A stretch of DNA of 64,000 nt from Owenia fusiformis (lineage: Eukaryota > Annelida > Polychaeta > Sabellida > Oweniidae). How positions within the stretch are numbered: position 1 is the first letter of the stretch; every line of letters starts with the position of its first letter. The stretch is taken from contig CAIIXF020000011.1 of NCBI GenBank assembly GCA_903813345.2, forward strand, positions 25,414,166 through 25,478,165, read 5' to 3'. The position numbers and the translations under genes are program-made. This document shows, piece by piece, positions 1 to 10,457 of this stretch. The notes under the pieces are model-generated. The model was not told the DNA's origin and ran no database searches. It was given only the letters and a program-made list of their open reading frames with translations.

Positions 1-490
1 ACATGGCCATTATCTTCCATCTTAACAAATATCTTAATGTGAACACATCTCTCAAGTGATTACCACTCAATAAACACCTATTTTTACAGGTTGGTTGTAT
101 ATAAAATCAAAAGATCAACAATCCTTGTAAGGGAATGACTGTTTCAATATGGTGACGTATATACAATGAAAATGTAAATTCCATCCCTCTCAAAATTGAA
201 TTGATGATAAATTAATTTTGGCCCTTAAATTATAGGAAGTTTTATTCTATTCATAAAGGCATTGTAGTAAGTATTCTATATTGTATAATATTCTTTATTA
301 TAAGTATGTTTTGTTAATTCATCAAAAATGTTAGATCGCATATGTCCTCTTTGTTAATTATACCAAGGTATAAATATTTTGGAGGATGAATTTCAGTTTA
401 GTTTGTCCAACATATTTGAAAACTTCCGAGTTTTACAGCAAAAACAAACCAAATGGGTCCCTCATAATAAACATTTTAATCATTACTTAC

Positions 491-3400
491 ATGAAAAGCT
501 GCACTTCCTATGGGTGGCTTAGCAGATTGAAGCTGATGAAGTAGGGCCTTCAAACCATTCTCTGATGTCCTTGTTACTGGACTTTCCCTCATGGGCGAGC
601 CCCAAATATTCTGCTTTCCTGGTGACACCTTTTAACAAAAATCAGAACTAATGTAAGTACATTCTCCAAGTTTAAAATTAGTTATGGATTGATCTATTTT
701 CCAACTAAATTCACAATCTGGATCACTGCAAAATCACTAATATATTGCTTAGGTAATTTTTATGTTGGTATTGAATTTTTTATTGATGGTAAATAGCATG
801 TTATGATATTGATTACACTGGTTCATAACAGGAGTATCATCCACATTCAATATGTATTAGCTATTGATTTATATTAGATACAGACAGAAATAAATGGACA
901 TGGGAAATCCACTAAATCAATATACAGTGTATACAGTATGGTAGTAGTAAATATGAAAATGAAATGCTCTCTCTTTATTTTCCCTATGGCTGCATAGTCT
1001 AAATTCATGAATCTAAACACTTTTGACACAATCCATAAGAAAAGGTGCGCCAATAAATGAGATATGATGATATGATTAACATGACACAATGTTATATTAG
1101 GTTGTAATCACCAAAAGTGTAACCATTCCCATTCGTAACATATGCTGAGAGCCATTCCCCAAAATAGTGAAAATAGCAATATATAGCCTTGATATCGTGT
1201 TTTGCAAAATTGGTGTCAGATGTGTGGGGATTAAGGAACAGAACCTCACCAATTGTTCAGTACCCAAGAATGCGGGTGGAGATGATGGTCCAAATAACTC
1301 ATCCAGACTCTGCTGTCTCCGCTGAAATAAAGGAATAACACCAACATAAACCTCAAGTCCCAAACACCACTTAGAGTTAGACTCAATCTACCAACAGGCT
1401 GTCACCACCTCTAACTTATAGTGAAAATTTGTATTTCAATGATATAGGTTAATGGAAACACACAAAAATACTGCGCTTGGGGCTGATGTGAAAATGTCAG
1501 TCAGTCATTCTATTCATGATTATTAGAATTAAACATTGATGATTTACAATACTCCAAAAATAGCTATATTGTTCAGTTGCTGTTACTGTAGAAAGGAAAT
1601 CTATCGGTTGTCATAGGGATTTATTCGGTGAAATGAAAATTAATTCCCAAAGAATACCAAGTTTCAGTCCAAGAACCAACACTTTTAGACATAATGATAC
1701 ATCCAGGACTATTTGTATAACTTTTTAAAAAGTGATACCCCAGTCTTCATACAGTACATGTGAAGAAGTAACTTCCCATCCACTATAGCAACAAGGTGTT
1801 GTACCAAGATGAGATTTTGAATTGCCCCATATTTTCAAACTCAAGAGTGAAAAGTATGAGAAATTATCTGAAAATAATTTTGAATTTTCTTCAATCTCAA
1901 TTTCATATTATAAATCAACAACCCGATCCATGTCAAAATTATTTAATGTTCTTTACAGATTTTGTTTTCAAATGGTGCAGAATTCTTGTTTTGCCTTTTT
2001 TGACCAATTTGTAATATTCAAACTGAATAAAAATTGGAATTTTTCATGCTTTTCTCAAAGTCTCTGGATGATTTGTGCCTTGCTGCTCAATTTGTTCAAG
2101 ATCACTAGATGTAAATAACATAGTGTTTTTTCTTTGTTCAGAATTTACACTTACCCCTGGTATTGGTCTGCCCTCGGAGCTCTGAGAGCTGCCCATGACA
2201 GCAGGGTCAAGATCTTCAAAGGCATGCCTTGCATGCAGAGTATCATCCTCCCCATCATTTATCACCCCATACTCCACCATGTGACTTATACTACGTCCTT
2301 CTTCCTAGAATCACATATGTATTTCATTTCATTTGAGTTACAATTATCTAACACACTCACTGGTATCTTAATCCTGGCTAGGATCACAGACAGTTCAAGC
2401 CAGCACAGGCCTTTTATTGAGTTAGTAGCACTCTAGTAAACAACTCTCTGGTGTACTAGTTAACACAAGCTGGCCTCATTCGCCACATGCTGGGATTGAA
2501 CCCAGGACCTTGGCATCAGCAGTCCAGATTGCTAGTGTTAATCTTACCACCATAGAGCCATAGTTGAATAGCAGTTTCCACACCGGGAATCGAACCTGAG
2601 CCACTGCGGTGAGAGCACCAGACCCTAACCACTAGACAATTTGGATGAGTTTATGGATCTATGAAGCATGACTTAAACTTCAGTATGTGCAGAAACCTAG
2701 CAATGAGATTGAGACCTGGTCATAAGCTACTTACATTTGTTCTGCGTGCATCCTGACCAAAGCCAGAGTCATTGTTGATCTTGCATTCCCGAAAGGATTC
2801 TTCTAGTGTCTCATGGGTTTTCTCCCAATCTCCCTCTACTGAAATGACAATAAATATATGCATATTATGAAACTCCCAGACACAATCAACCTCAAAATTT
2901 GGAGGACTTGCTTTCTTTTTGAAACAACACTTTCAAAATGTGTAATTTATCTATCATATTTTATCAGGGGTTTCATTAGCAGCAGGCAAAGGGTGATTTT
3001 CACTGGTTGTTTTCACAAAATTGTTTGTTGTTTTTAGGGACTTTTCAGCTTTTCCACGTTAAATTTATTATTTCCTTTGATTTTGCCTGTTGTTTTCATT
3101 TATTTAGCCTGTTGTGGGAAATTCTGGTGAAACCCCTGTTTTAGGTTTTAGGAATTCTCAGTGCAACGTTTAAGGATTTTGTAATTTTCCATACAACATT
3201 TTAAGGGTTTCTATTTTTAAAGAGGATTTTTGGGAGCACATAGAAATATTGGATGAGCATTTTCAACTGTGTATTGGAGGTGTGCGCCTCAGAGATTTCA
3301 ATGTGAGGAGAGCTCTGAATTTCATATTTTGATTTAATCTGTTTGTTATTTACTAAATATTGCATTAAGACACTGGCAAACAATCAGCGTGTATTCTAAT

Positions 3401-6400
3401 GAGCTAATTTTTCTGATTCCTCCAATATTGAAGTACGGTTCTCAAAATAGGTGCAGCAACTTAAATCCATGATCCACAGAGGATTCCATAGAACTTCAAT
3501 TTCATAGTTACATTGATAAAATGTATAATTACATCTGCCTTGCCTCATCCCTGACACGATACATTATTTAAAATTATAAATGTGCAGTACATGTAAATGA
3601 TTAATTGATAATATAATTTCCTACTTACATGTATCACCGAATGTTTCATCATTGAATTCATCAAAATCCTCGAGAGGATCTTCTTCCCTTGTGTCACCAT
3701 CAGCATACTTTCCTGTGCCAAATGCCTGTTAAGAAGAAAATAACATGACAAATTATTACTACAGCGCTGTGCCTTAGAATCAGAACTTGGTCTAAGAATT
3801 TATAAAAACCCAATAGAACACAAATCCACAGTGAACACTGTCTATTCTAAATGTTAGACTGAAAGTGTGGTTTTTGATTTCTGGTTTGTATCTTTGTTTT
3901 TATTTGGTCAACTTCATTGTCGCTTTAACTGCACATGCTATTTTCTGGAACAAAATAAAGTATGAAGGCATGTGTGTAATTTCCTTGCTTTTTACAGGAA
4001 AGGATGATATTGTCTTCTTTCAATAAACTTAGCGAAACATATGAGTAAAAAAATAAATTGTGTGGGTTTCTTAGTGTTTCTATGCAAAATAGCACACTCC
4101 GTCACAGCTGACAAACTTTTCGATACCAGCCTGTGTTACCAGGTTTACTAAAAGATGACAATGCAAGGACACTTTCCTGAAAAAAAGTAAGGAAATATAC
4201 ACAAACCTTCATTCTTTATTTTGTACCAGAAAATAACATGTGCAGGCATGGGCTTTCAACTTTTTTTTGAAAGCCCAAGGTGCAGGTAAAGCAATTTTTT
4301 CAAACATTTTTTCTACAGGTACCGACATGTAGTAATTACACTGGGATTTTAGATATAGGGTGAAGGCAAAAAGGATTGGCTCCCAGGATTGTAACTCGAT
4401 ATTTTCCAACAATGAAAATGCCAAAATGTCATTATTTTCTGAAATTATAACAGACTATAAAATCAGACTGTCCAAAAGATTCAAACCATTATCTCGATCA
4501 TTTTTTGTGAGTTTTGGAATTCCCAATTCAAATGTTGAAGTGAACAAAATCACGCGGTACCTACTTCGACCGTTAATTTGAATTTTTGACCTACCAGATG
4601 CTTGAAAATCAAGGATTGCGAGTCTCATACCGCACCGTTTTTCTTCTAATTTATACCATTAATAAAAACAAAACAAAATTGCCTTTCTGTCGGTGCATTA
4701 CGTTATTGTAAAGAGTCTCTCGTTCTAGCAGGGTTTTGGTCCCCAGCTGTTAGAAGGCCTTCTTACAGCTGGGGACCAAAATGCCACTGGAAGTAGGGAC
4801 TCTGTTTAAGAGAATAATGTACTATCAGAAAGAGATTTTTGTTATGCTTTGAATGGAACAAGTTAGAAGAAATACGGTGCAGTATGAGACTCGTAATCCT
4901 TGATTTTCAAACATCCGGTAGGTCAAAAATTCAAATTAACGGTCGAAGTTAGGACCGCGTGAAAATGGCGGCTGTTTGAATTTGAATTTTGACCGACATG
5001 ACATGCCCATATATAGCGCAAAAATATTGATGCTGCACTCTGGGAGACAATCATCCTTGGGGTGAAGGGGTATATGTCAATGCTATTTCACTTCAATTTG
5101 GGGTAACTTCAACATATGGGGAAACGTCAACACCTTGTATATTTGCTCTAATTTCCGATGTAGGGGCAAGCCATGTTTTTCTTCTCACATGGACCAAGAT
5201 CTCACAAGATCCAGAAATCAAACTTGGCGGAAAACGGAAATTCTTCTACAGTGGGGAACATAAAGAAATACTATAGCTATGAAAATTACATGCTGTCTCA
5301 CATGTAATAAATTCTTACCTCAGTGTATTCAGTGCTCTATTTTCTCCATCCTAGTAAGTCCAGATATAGTGGAATTTGTGTCCATAATGACAAATAAGAA
5401 CTTAAAAATTTGAAGTAGATATTCACATGTTAATGCCGATTACGCCGCAAGGGGATTGGCTCCCAGAATGCAACATGACACATGCCAGCTTTCAAAATGC
5501 CGTTCCGCCATTTTGAAACCTGTCACGAGTAAATAAGGTTAACTGATGTTGCATTCTGGGAGTCAATCCTCCTTGGATCACAAACATGGCGATTCATGAA
5601 AACATTCGTTCCATTTGGTAGGGATTTATCCATCATTTGCAGGTGTGAAACTTTGGATTCATTTATTGTGCTACTTAAAGTGAACGGGAATTATTTTTCT
5701 ACCACTTGGGAGAGTTTGAGATACGAAACTTAGAATTTAGCTCATTGTGACAACTTTTGATGGTTGAGGTTTATTTTTGTGCCCCACTTTAAGGTACAGC
5801 TGGAAAGTAACATTTTGGTAAAAAATTGCTATACCTGCAGCGCTTGTATTAGGCTCTGAAAAATGTGAGTCCCAATGAAGGAAAATTTTTTAAAAAGTGA
5901 GTCCCGACCGAAAAAAGTGTGTCCTCCGATATATAAGCTAAATTAGCTTAAGTAGCTATAATGGGCTATTTTGGAATGTGCATGACTTGATCTTACATGT
6001 CTTATGTGTTTTCAAAATGTTGCCATTCGTGCCCTGTGATTTAAACATGTTCTTTATATTCAATTCACTTATGTTATGTAACCTCCAGCCTGTTATAGTA
6101 AGTACTATTATACTGTGATTATCTTTATACTTGCTGTTTGCACTGAACAACTGCTTGAAAAAATAAGAACATTTTTTAGTATGAATTTGTCTGACACTCA
6201 GTAATTTAGTGTATCACTACATTTTCTACATGATCAGAATCCTCTGATTTATATCATAAATTAGACCATTTTGACGTTATATAATCACAAATAGACTACT
6301 TCACCTAGGTAAGTATGCATCATTTGTACAATTGAACTCATTTTGAAGGTTTTATATCAGCTTTTCAGTGAGAAAAATATGTCAAATGCAAACTGATAAC

Positions 6401-9400
6401 CTATTATCGCCCATTACAATAGTTCGTTTTTCTGCATTCTTTTTCTTCTTTACTCAAAATAAAGTTGTAAATCTCACATATTTTGATCTTAATATACTTT
6501 TCAAGATTTTCAAAAAATGTTCAAAGTTTTGACTCTCCGTCCCAAAAACGGAAATATTTTTTATTTTTCCGTCCTACAATTTTTTTTTGTGTCACTTACA
6601 TGTAAGGGACGCCGTTAATGCAAGCCCTGACCTGCACGTGTTATTTTCTGGTACAAAATAAATTATGAAGGCATGTGTCAATTTCCTTGCTTTTTTCAGG
6701 AAAGTATCATTACATTGTCTTCTTTTAGAATATCTGGTAGGAGTTCAATGGGAACTCCAGGAAATTCTGATATTTCACACTTTCTATTTTTCCAAATTTT
6801 CTTTTTAAGTTTTCAGACAACACAGGAACTACCATTGACCTGTTTCCAGGTTTACTAAAAAATAAACAGTGTAATGATCCTTTCCTGAAAAAAGCAAGGA
6901 AATACACACATGACTTCATACTTAATTCTGTACCAGAAAATAACATGTGCAGGTATAGCAATTTTTTACCAAAATGTTACTTTCCAGCTGAACCTTAATA
7001 ACAGTGTCGAGGTTACCCAATTTCTCAAGTCAACGTTACCGGACACGTAGACGTTACACCTCTTTGCCCTAGAGGAAAGAGAGGCAATATATTCATAATA
7101 TTGTGTAATATTTAGTCTATTTCGAAAAAACCAATTCTTATTTATTGGCATTGTCTATTTTTAGACAATAGCTCTTTGTGGCACGTGGCATGACACAAGA
7201 AGAGGATATGTGATACCCGGGATGTGATACTCAATAGAGAGCTATATCTTATGAATATAAGAGATTATCCTACACTTAGTGTACTAAATGTATGATAACA
7301 AAAAATCAATTTTATATCTATTGGCAAAATGAATAACCGGAGGATATCGTGATGATATACTCCGGGCGGGGGATATCGTGATGATATACTCCGGAAAACC
7401 CAATATGCGGAGGATATTGTGACGATATACTCCGCTTATTGATTTCCCGCCAAATTGACTCTATTTGGCATGAAATTCTTTTGCAATGATATTATACATT
7501 TAGTACACTCCTTGTAAGTGTAGGATAATAAGAACATCCTATGATTTTTTTCAGAATATAATTTTAACGGAGTGGCTCCAGGACCGACAATTGTTGGTAC
7601 TGGAGACTGTCCAGGGGTATTTGCTGGGGTACCGACAATTGTCGGCACTCTATCGTCACCTAATAGTGTCAGATAGAGAACCGACAATTGTCGGTACGCA
7701 AGTGGCTGCTACGTGTTTTTGCTAGAGAGCCGACAATTTCATAAATAAATTCACTACTTTAAATATCATAAATAACTTCATCACTGGTAGTCTAGCGGTT
7801 AGCGAGCACGATTCGAACACACTCGGTCCCGAGTTCGAATCCCGGCAAGACCTACTTATTTCTTTTGAGGGGGGGGGGATAGTGCTTCTTTTGCAGTATG
7901 GAATCGTACAGGCATTAACTTGTAGTGAGCCATAATTTATTTCGACAAAAATTGATTCAACTTCCATCAAAATTGTCCTACAAGCTTCAATTAAAAAACA
8001 TTTTAAAGCTCTTTTCTTGTTCTATCTAATGGGTCGATATATACAATTAGGAGGGGATGCTTTCGCCCCCGTCGACCTCTACCCTTACTACGCCATGGCA
8101 CAGGAGAAATATCTCATTTGGAATATATCACTGTTTACTTTGCGTTTGGTAGCTCTCTCATGCGAGATGGAATCGTGGCCATAACTAAGGGAGCCAAATG
8201 CAACTTCCATCAAAAATTGTGCTATAAGGTATGAGTACCGTAATCCAACACCAAATTCGAAAATTCATAACAATACTTTGCACATATGGCTTTCGTGACC
8301 AACTATGAAACGCTTACCCCCCATAGTGTTATATATCAAAATGCACCTGTCCATATAGGGGTTCAATTGACCTACATCAAATTATAGGGAGTCAGGTTAC
8401 ATTTTGAGATATCAGCGTCCGTTTATTGTAACTCGCGTTTGCTACCACTTCCTCAATTCTGATATGACAGGCAAACGCGTAGTAAACATCCTCACGTTCG
8501 GAACTATTTTGGCCTACATCGCTATTTTCGTAATTCAAATGAAAGTTGAACTCCTCTTTATTTTGATACCAAATAGTGGCATACTAGGTACCCTAGAAGC
8601 CAACTATGGGTTATTTAGAACGATACCACAGGTTTTTAAATGGACTATATACCTTTTGGCAGATGGATATGGAACCTCATACCATACGATAAGCTCTAAA
8701 AAACATTCTAGCTATTTTCTTCTATCTAATGGGTAGCAAACGCCCCTTCCTTTTTATTGGGTTTTCAACGTTTACTACCATTCCCTGTTCCCGGGCTACA
8801 ATTTTTTGACTGGGTTTGGTAATCCCCGGGTAACCGGGGCTTATGCCCTCCCCGGGTTTTGCACTTGTTCCCAAAATATCCGTATGATATCTGAAATATC
8901 CCCCCGCGCATTGCGCATGCGCCAGAAAATTCAACAATCAATATTTGTCGGTCCTCTAGCGTGTAAACACAGCATATCTCCCGTACCGACAATTTATTTG
9001 TCGGTCCTCTAGCGTGCCACCACATCAGAGTCTAGAGTACCGACAATTGTCGGTACTCTAGCCTTTACGTAATTTTAATCTAGAGTCAATACGTCCAAAT
9101 CCAAACAGGGGGGTAAACACGAACGGGTTCCAAATAATGGCAAGCAGATCATTGAAATGAATAATAGTACCTCTACTACCTCTACATAATATTTATAGCC
9201 TGAAAGATACAATATAATGATGTATACCAACAATCTTACACTAAAATAATCAATTATGATGATTTAGGTGTTCGGAATTACCCCCATGCTAGTGTTTGGA
9301 ATTACCCCCACAAACTCTGTGCGTTTAAATAACTAGATGTCAGTAATAAATGATTTAAATTTGGGTTTCTTGATATGCAGGGGTGACAGGATCCAGTATC

Positions 9401-10064
9401 ATAAGTTAAGGGTATCATATAATGATATACCATCGATCTAATAATTAAAACAATTAAGTTTAAGTTAAGTGTTTGGAATTACCCCCATGCAAGTGTTCGG
9501 ATTTACCCCCCAAAAAAACTCCTGTTCGGAATTACCCCCCTAAAATACCTTGTAGTAAAAATGGAATAACCCAGATATTTTTTACAATTTTTCGTAATTT
9601 TTTCTGCAAATGCATTCTACAGTTGATAATACACATAATATATATAGAATCATAGCATAGATGTGCAGTACAGCCAAGCTAACTACATTTTTTGATGGGG
9701 GTGTTTGGAAATAGACGTACTGACTCTACTCGGTGATATTGATATATGCACTCGTTCGCTTTGCTCTCTCGTGCAGATATCAATATCACCTCGTAGATAA
9801 AAATGATATTCTATAAAATCATAGGATATCCTATAATTATAATTGTCCAAATATGACCAAACATGATTCAAATCAGGTGCCTGACTGATGGAAAAATAAA
9901 AAAAAGATGAGAAAATCAGAGGAATGTTTACCATCTAAAAACATTGATTTCTTGCCGATTTTACACTCTGAAATCGATACCAACCATTCCTTATATATAA
10001 TTATTTCACATAAATGCAAACTTACAGGTAACGCTGTGTCATAGCCAAAGAAATCCTCTTCCAT
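491..10064 (-). CDS. PATL1: PATL1-like mRNA decapping/decay factor, N-terminal part (gene continues off left edge)
   Basis: Six minus-strand exons join in phase: 10026-10064, 3629-3725, 2735-2838, 2155-2304, 1250-1321 and 491-628, giving the first 200 residues. The last exon ends at a GT donor and the gene leaves the window. All introns are GT-AG. The start MEEDFFGYD fits Pat1 proteins, and residues 34-43 (FDEFNDETFG) contain the DETF motif (39-42) that in the Pat1 family binds the DDX6/Dhh1 helicase. Human PATL1 has FNDDTFG at the same place, followed by a DDW stretch that matches GDWEKTHE here. The 200 residues cover the acidic N-terminus and part of the Pro/Ser-rich linker; the C-terminal domain that binds LSm1-7 and Dcp2 would lie outside the window. 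Family knowledge: Pat1 scaffolds deadenylated mRNA for decapping in P-bodies. Intron 1 (3726-10025) is 6.3 kb and repeat-rich. The first start lies head to head with the DEAF1-like gene. Confidence 0.82.
2481..2560 (-). repeat. Second tRNA-like unit, tandem with 2577-2645
   Basis: Reverse strand: ATGGTGGTAAGATTAACAC as an A-box-like start and CTGGGTTCAATCCCAGC as the B box. It directly follows the tRNA-Glu-like unit in the same orientation, as in a composite tRNA-derived SINE. Confidence 0.4.
2577..2645 (-). pseudogene. tRNA-Glu(CTC)-derived sequence (pseudogene or SINE head)
   Basis: On the minus strand TTGTCTAGTGGTTAGGGT, GTGCTCTCACCGC (CTC anticodon) and GGTTCGATTCCCGGT match tRNA-Glu. 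The acceptor stem pairs at most positions, but the anticodon and T stems carry mismatches. It is in PATL1 intron 3. Confidence 0.6.
3929..4246. repeat. Foldback repeat, copy 1 (318 bp)
   Basis: The arms read CTGCACATGCTATTTTCTGG at the left and the inverse at the right (CCAGAAAATAACATGTGCAG), continuing with ATTTCCTTGC/GYAAGGAAAT. It is the same family as 6631-6953, both in PATL1 intron 1. Confidence 0.6.
4551..4961. repeat. Foldback element with ~100-bp arms and an internal perfect hairpin
   Basis: The left arm (4551-4650) starts CACGCGGTACCTACTTCGAC and the right arm (4860-4961) ends GTCGAAGTTAGGACCGCGTG. The centre 4734-4781 is a separate hairpin (TTTTGGTCCCCAGCTGT and its inverse). It lies in PATL1 intron 1. 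No coding content. Confidence 0.65.
5449..5574. repeat. Small foldback element
   Basis: AAGGGGATTGGCTCCCAGAA at the left mirrors TTCTGGGAGTCAATCCTCCTT at the right. Related arms occur at about 4370 (AGGATTGGCTCCCAGGA) and 5037 (CTCTGGGAGACAATC), so this is a local repeat family. Confidence 0.55.
5793..6994. mobile_element. Kolobok-like (TTAA target) non-autonomous element with nested foldback
   Basis: Inverted repeats of about 48 bp start GGTACAGCTGGAAAGTAACA on the left and GGTTCAGCTGGAAAGTAACA on the reverse strand at the right. Both ends abut TTAA (5789-5792 and 6995-6998). TTAA duplication with GG at the ends fits Kolobok better than piggyBac. No transposase is seen. The right half (6631-6953) is a foldback also found at 3929-4246. 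Confidence 0.6.
6631..6953. repeat. Foldback repeat, copy 2 (323 bp), at the right end of the TTAA element
   Basis: Arms begin CCTGCACGTGTTATTTTCTG and end with the inverse; AATTTCCTTGCTTTTTTCAG and CTGAAAAAAGCAAGGAAAT mirror one another. Matches 3929-4246. Confidence 0.6.
7337..7435. repeat. Three tandem copies of a 27-bp imperfect hairpin
   Basis: Each unit reads about CGGAGGATATCGTGATGATATACTCCG (the arms CGGAGGATAT and ATATACTCCG pair). They lie in PATL1 intron 1, next to the ACCGACAATTGTCGGT cluster. Confidence 0.6.
7583..9061. repeat. Cluster of ACCGACAATTGTCGGT palindromes
   Basis: Full or near-full palindromes at 7583-7598, 7631-7646, 7680-7695, 8985-9005 (5-bp insert) and 9037-9056; the last extends to a 30-bp perfect palindrome flanked by CTAG (9032-9061). 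Half sites lie at 7730-7739 and 8943-8952. The interval also holds a tRNA-like sequence (7784-7852) and unremarkable DNA. All lie in PATL1 intron 1. Confidence 0.65.
7784..7852 (+). pseudogene. tRNA-like sequence (tRNA pseudogene or SINE head)
   Basis: An A box (TAGTCTAGCGGTTAGCG) and a B box (GAGTTCGAATCCCGG) lie at tRNA-like spacing. The acceptor strands do not pair, so it is not a functional tRNA as read. Confidence 0.5.
9268..9710. repeat. Dispersed GTTCGGAATTACCCCC repeats
   Basis: The motif or a close variant occurs at about 9269, 9293, 9471, 9495 and 9524, with an inverted copy (GGGGGTGTTTGGAA) near 9697. The spacing is irregular. PATL1 intron 1. Confidence 0.5.
9732..9790. repeat. 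Hairpin GGTGATATTGATAT...ATATCAATATCACC
   Basis: Perfectly paired arms around a CTCGTTCGCTTTGCTCTCTCG loop-like centre. Similar TGATATC/TCGCTCACTCG hairpins recur near 54720-55290. Confidence 0.5.
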
Positions 10065-10457
10065 TTCGATGTTATGTCATTTTGATTTTATTTCTTGCTC
10101 CAAAATGGACGAACAGACCGAAAGTACTCTCAAGGTCAAAATAATATCCGTGTCACGTAAATAATGATGCATAAATACATTTCATTCTAAATCAAAACGA
10201 ATGCAGGATATGCATAAATTAAGTTAAGTATAAAATGAACAATGTTTTTATCACAGTTTCGATATGATTATAAAGAATAGATTTGTCCAGAAACCGTTTG
10301 GTTCGAGACTATAATTTAACGACAAAGAACGGAAATTAACGAATTTGATACAAGCGAAGCAAAAAGTCATATATTTCTCCATAACCTTAGATACATCGCA
10401 CTAAAGATTTAGCTTGATGATAAATCTATTGTCATAGGCTCCAATGATACCATAGAT
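10065..10457. promoter_or_regulatory. Probable bidirectional promoter/5' UTR between PATL1-like and DEAF1-like genes
   Basis: Only 393 bp separate the two divergent start codons, so both 5' UTRs and core promoters must lie here unless there are non-coding first exons elsewhere. No convincing TATA box in the right place and no CpG-rich block is seen. The assignment is by position only. Confidence 0.5.

Larger units (their letters stand above)
629..3628. other. PATL1-like introns 2 to 5
   Basis: Introns 629-1249, 1322-2154, 2305-2734 and 2839-3628. Apart from the tRNA-like pair at 2481-2645 nothing is recognised in them. Confidence 0.6.

Noticed and set aside
8404-8736. 110-codon plus-strand frame in PATL1 intron 1
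   Set aside because: Hydrophobic by AT-rich composition, no domain, no splice context, inside repeat-rich DNA.
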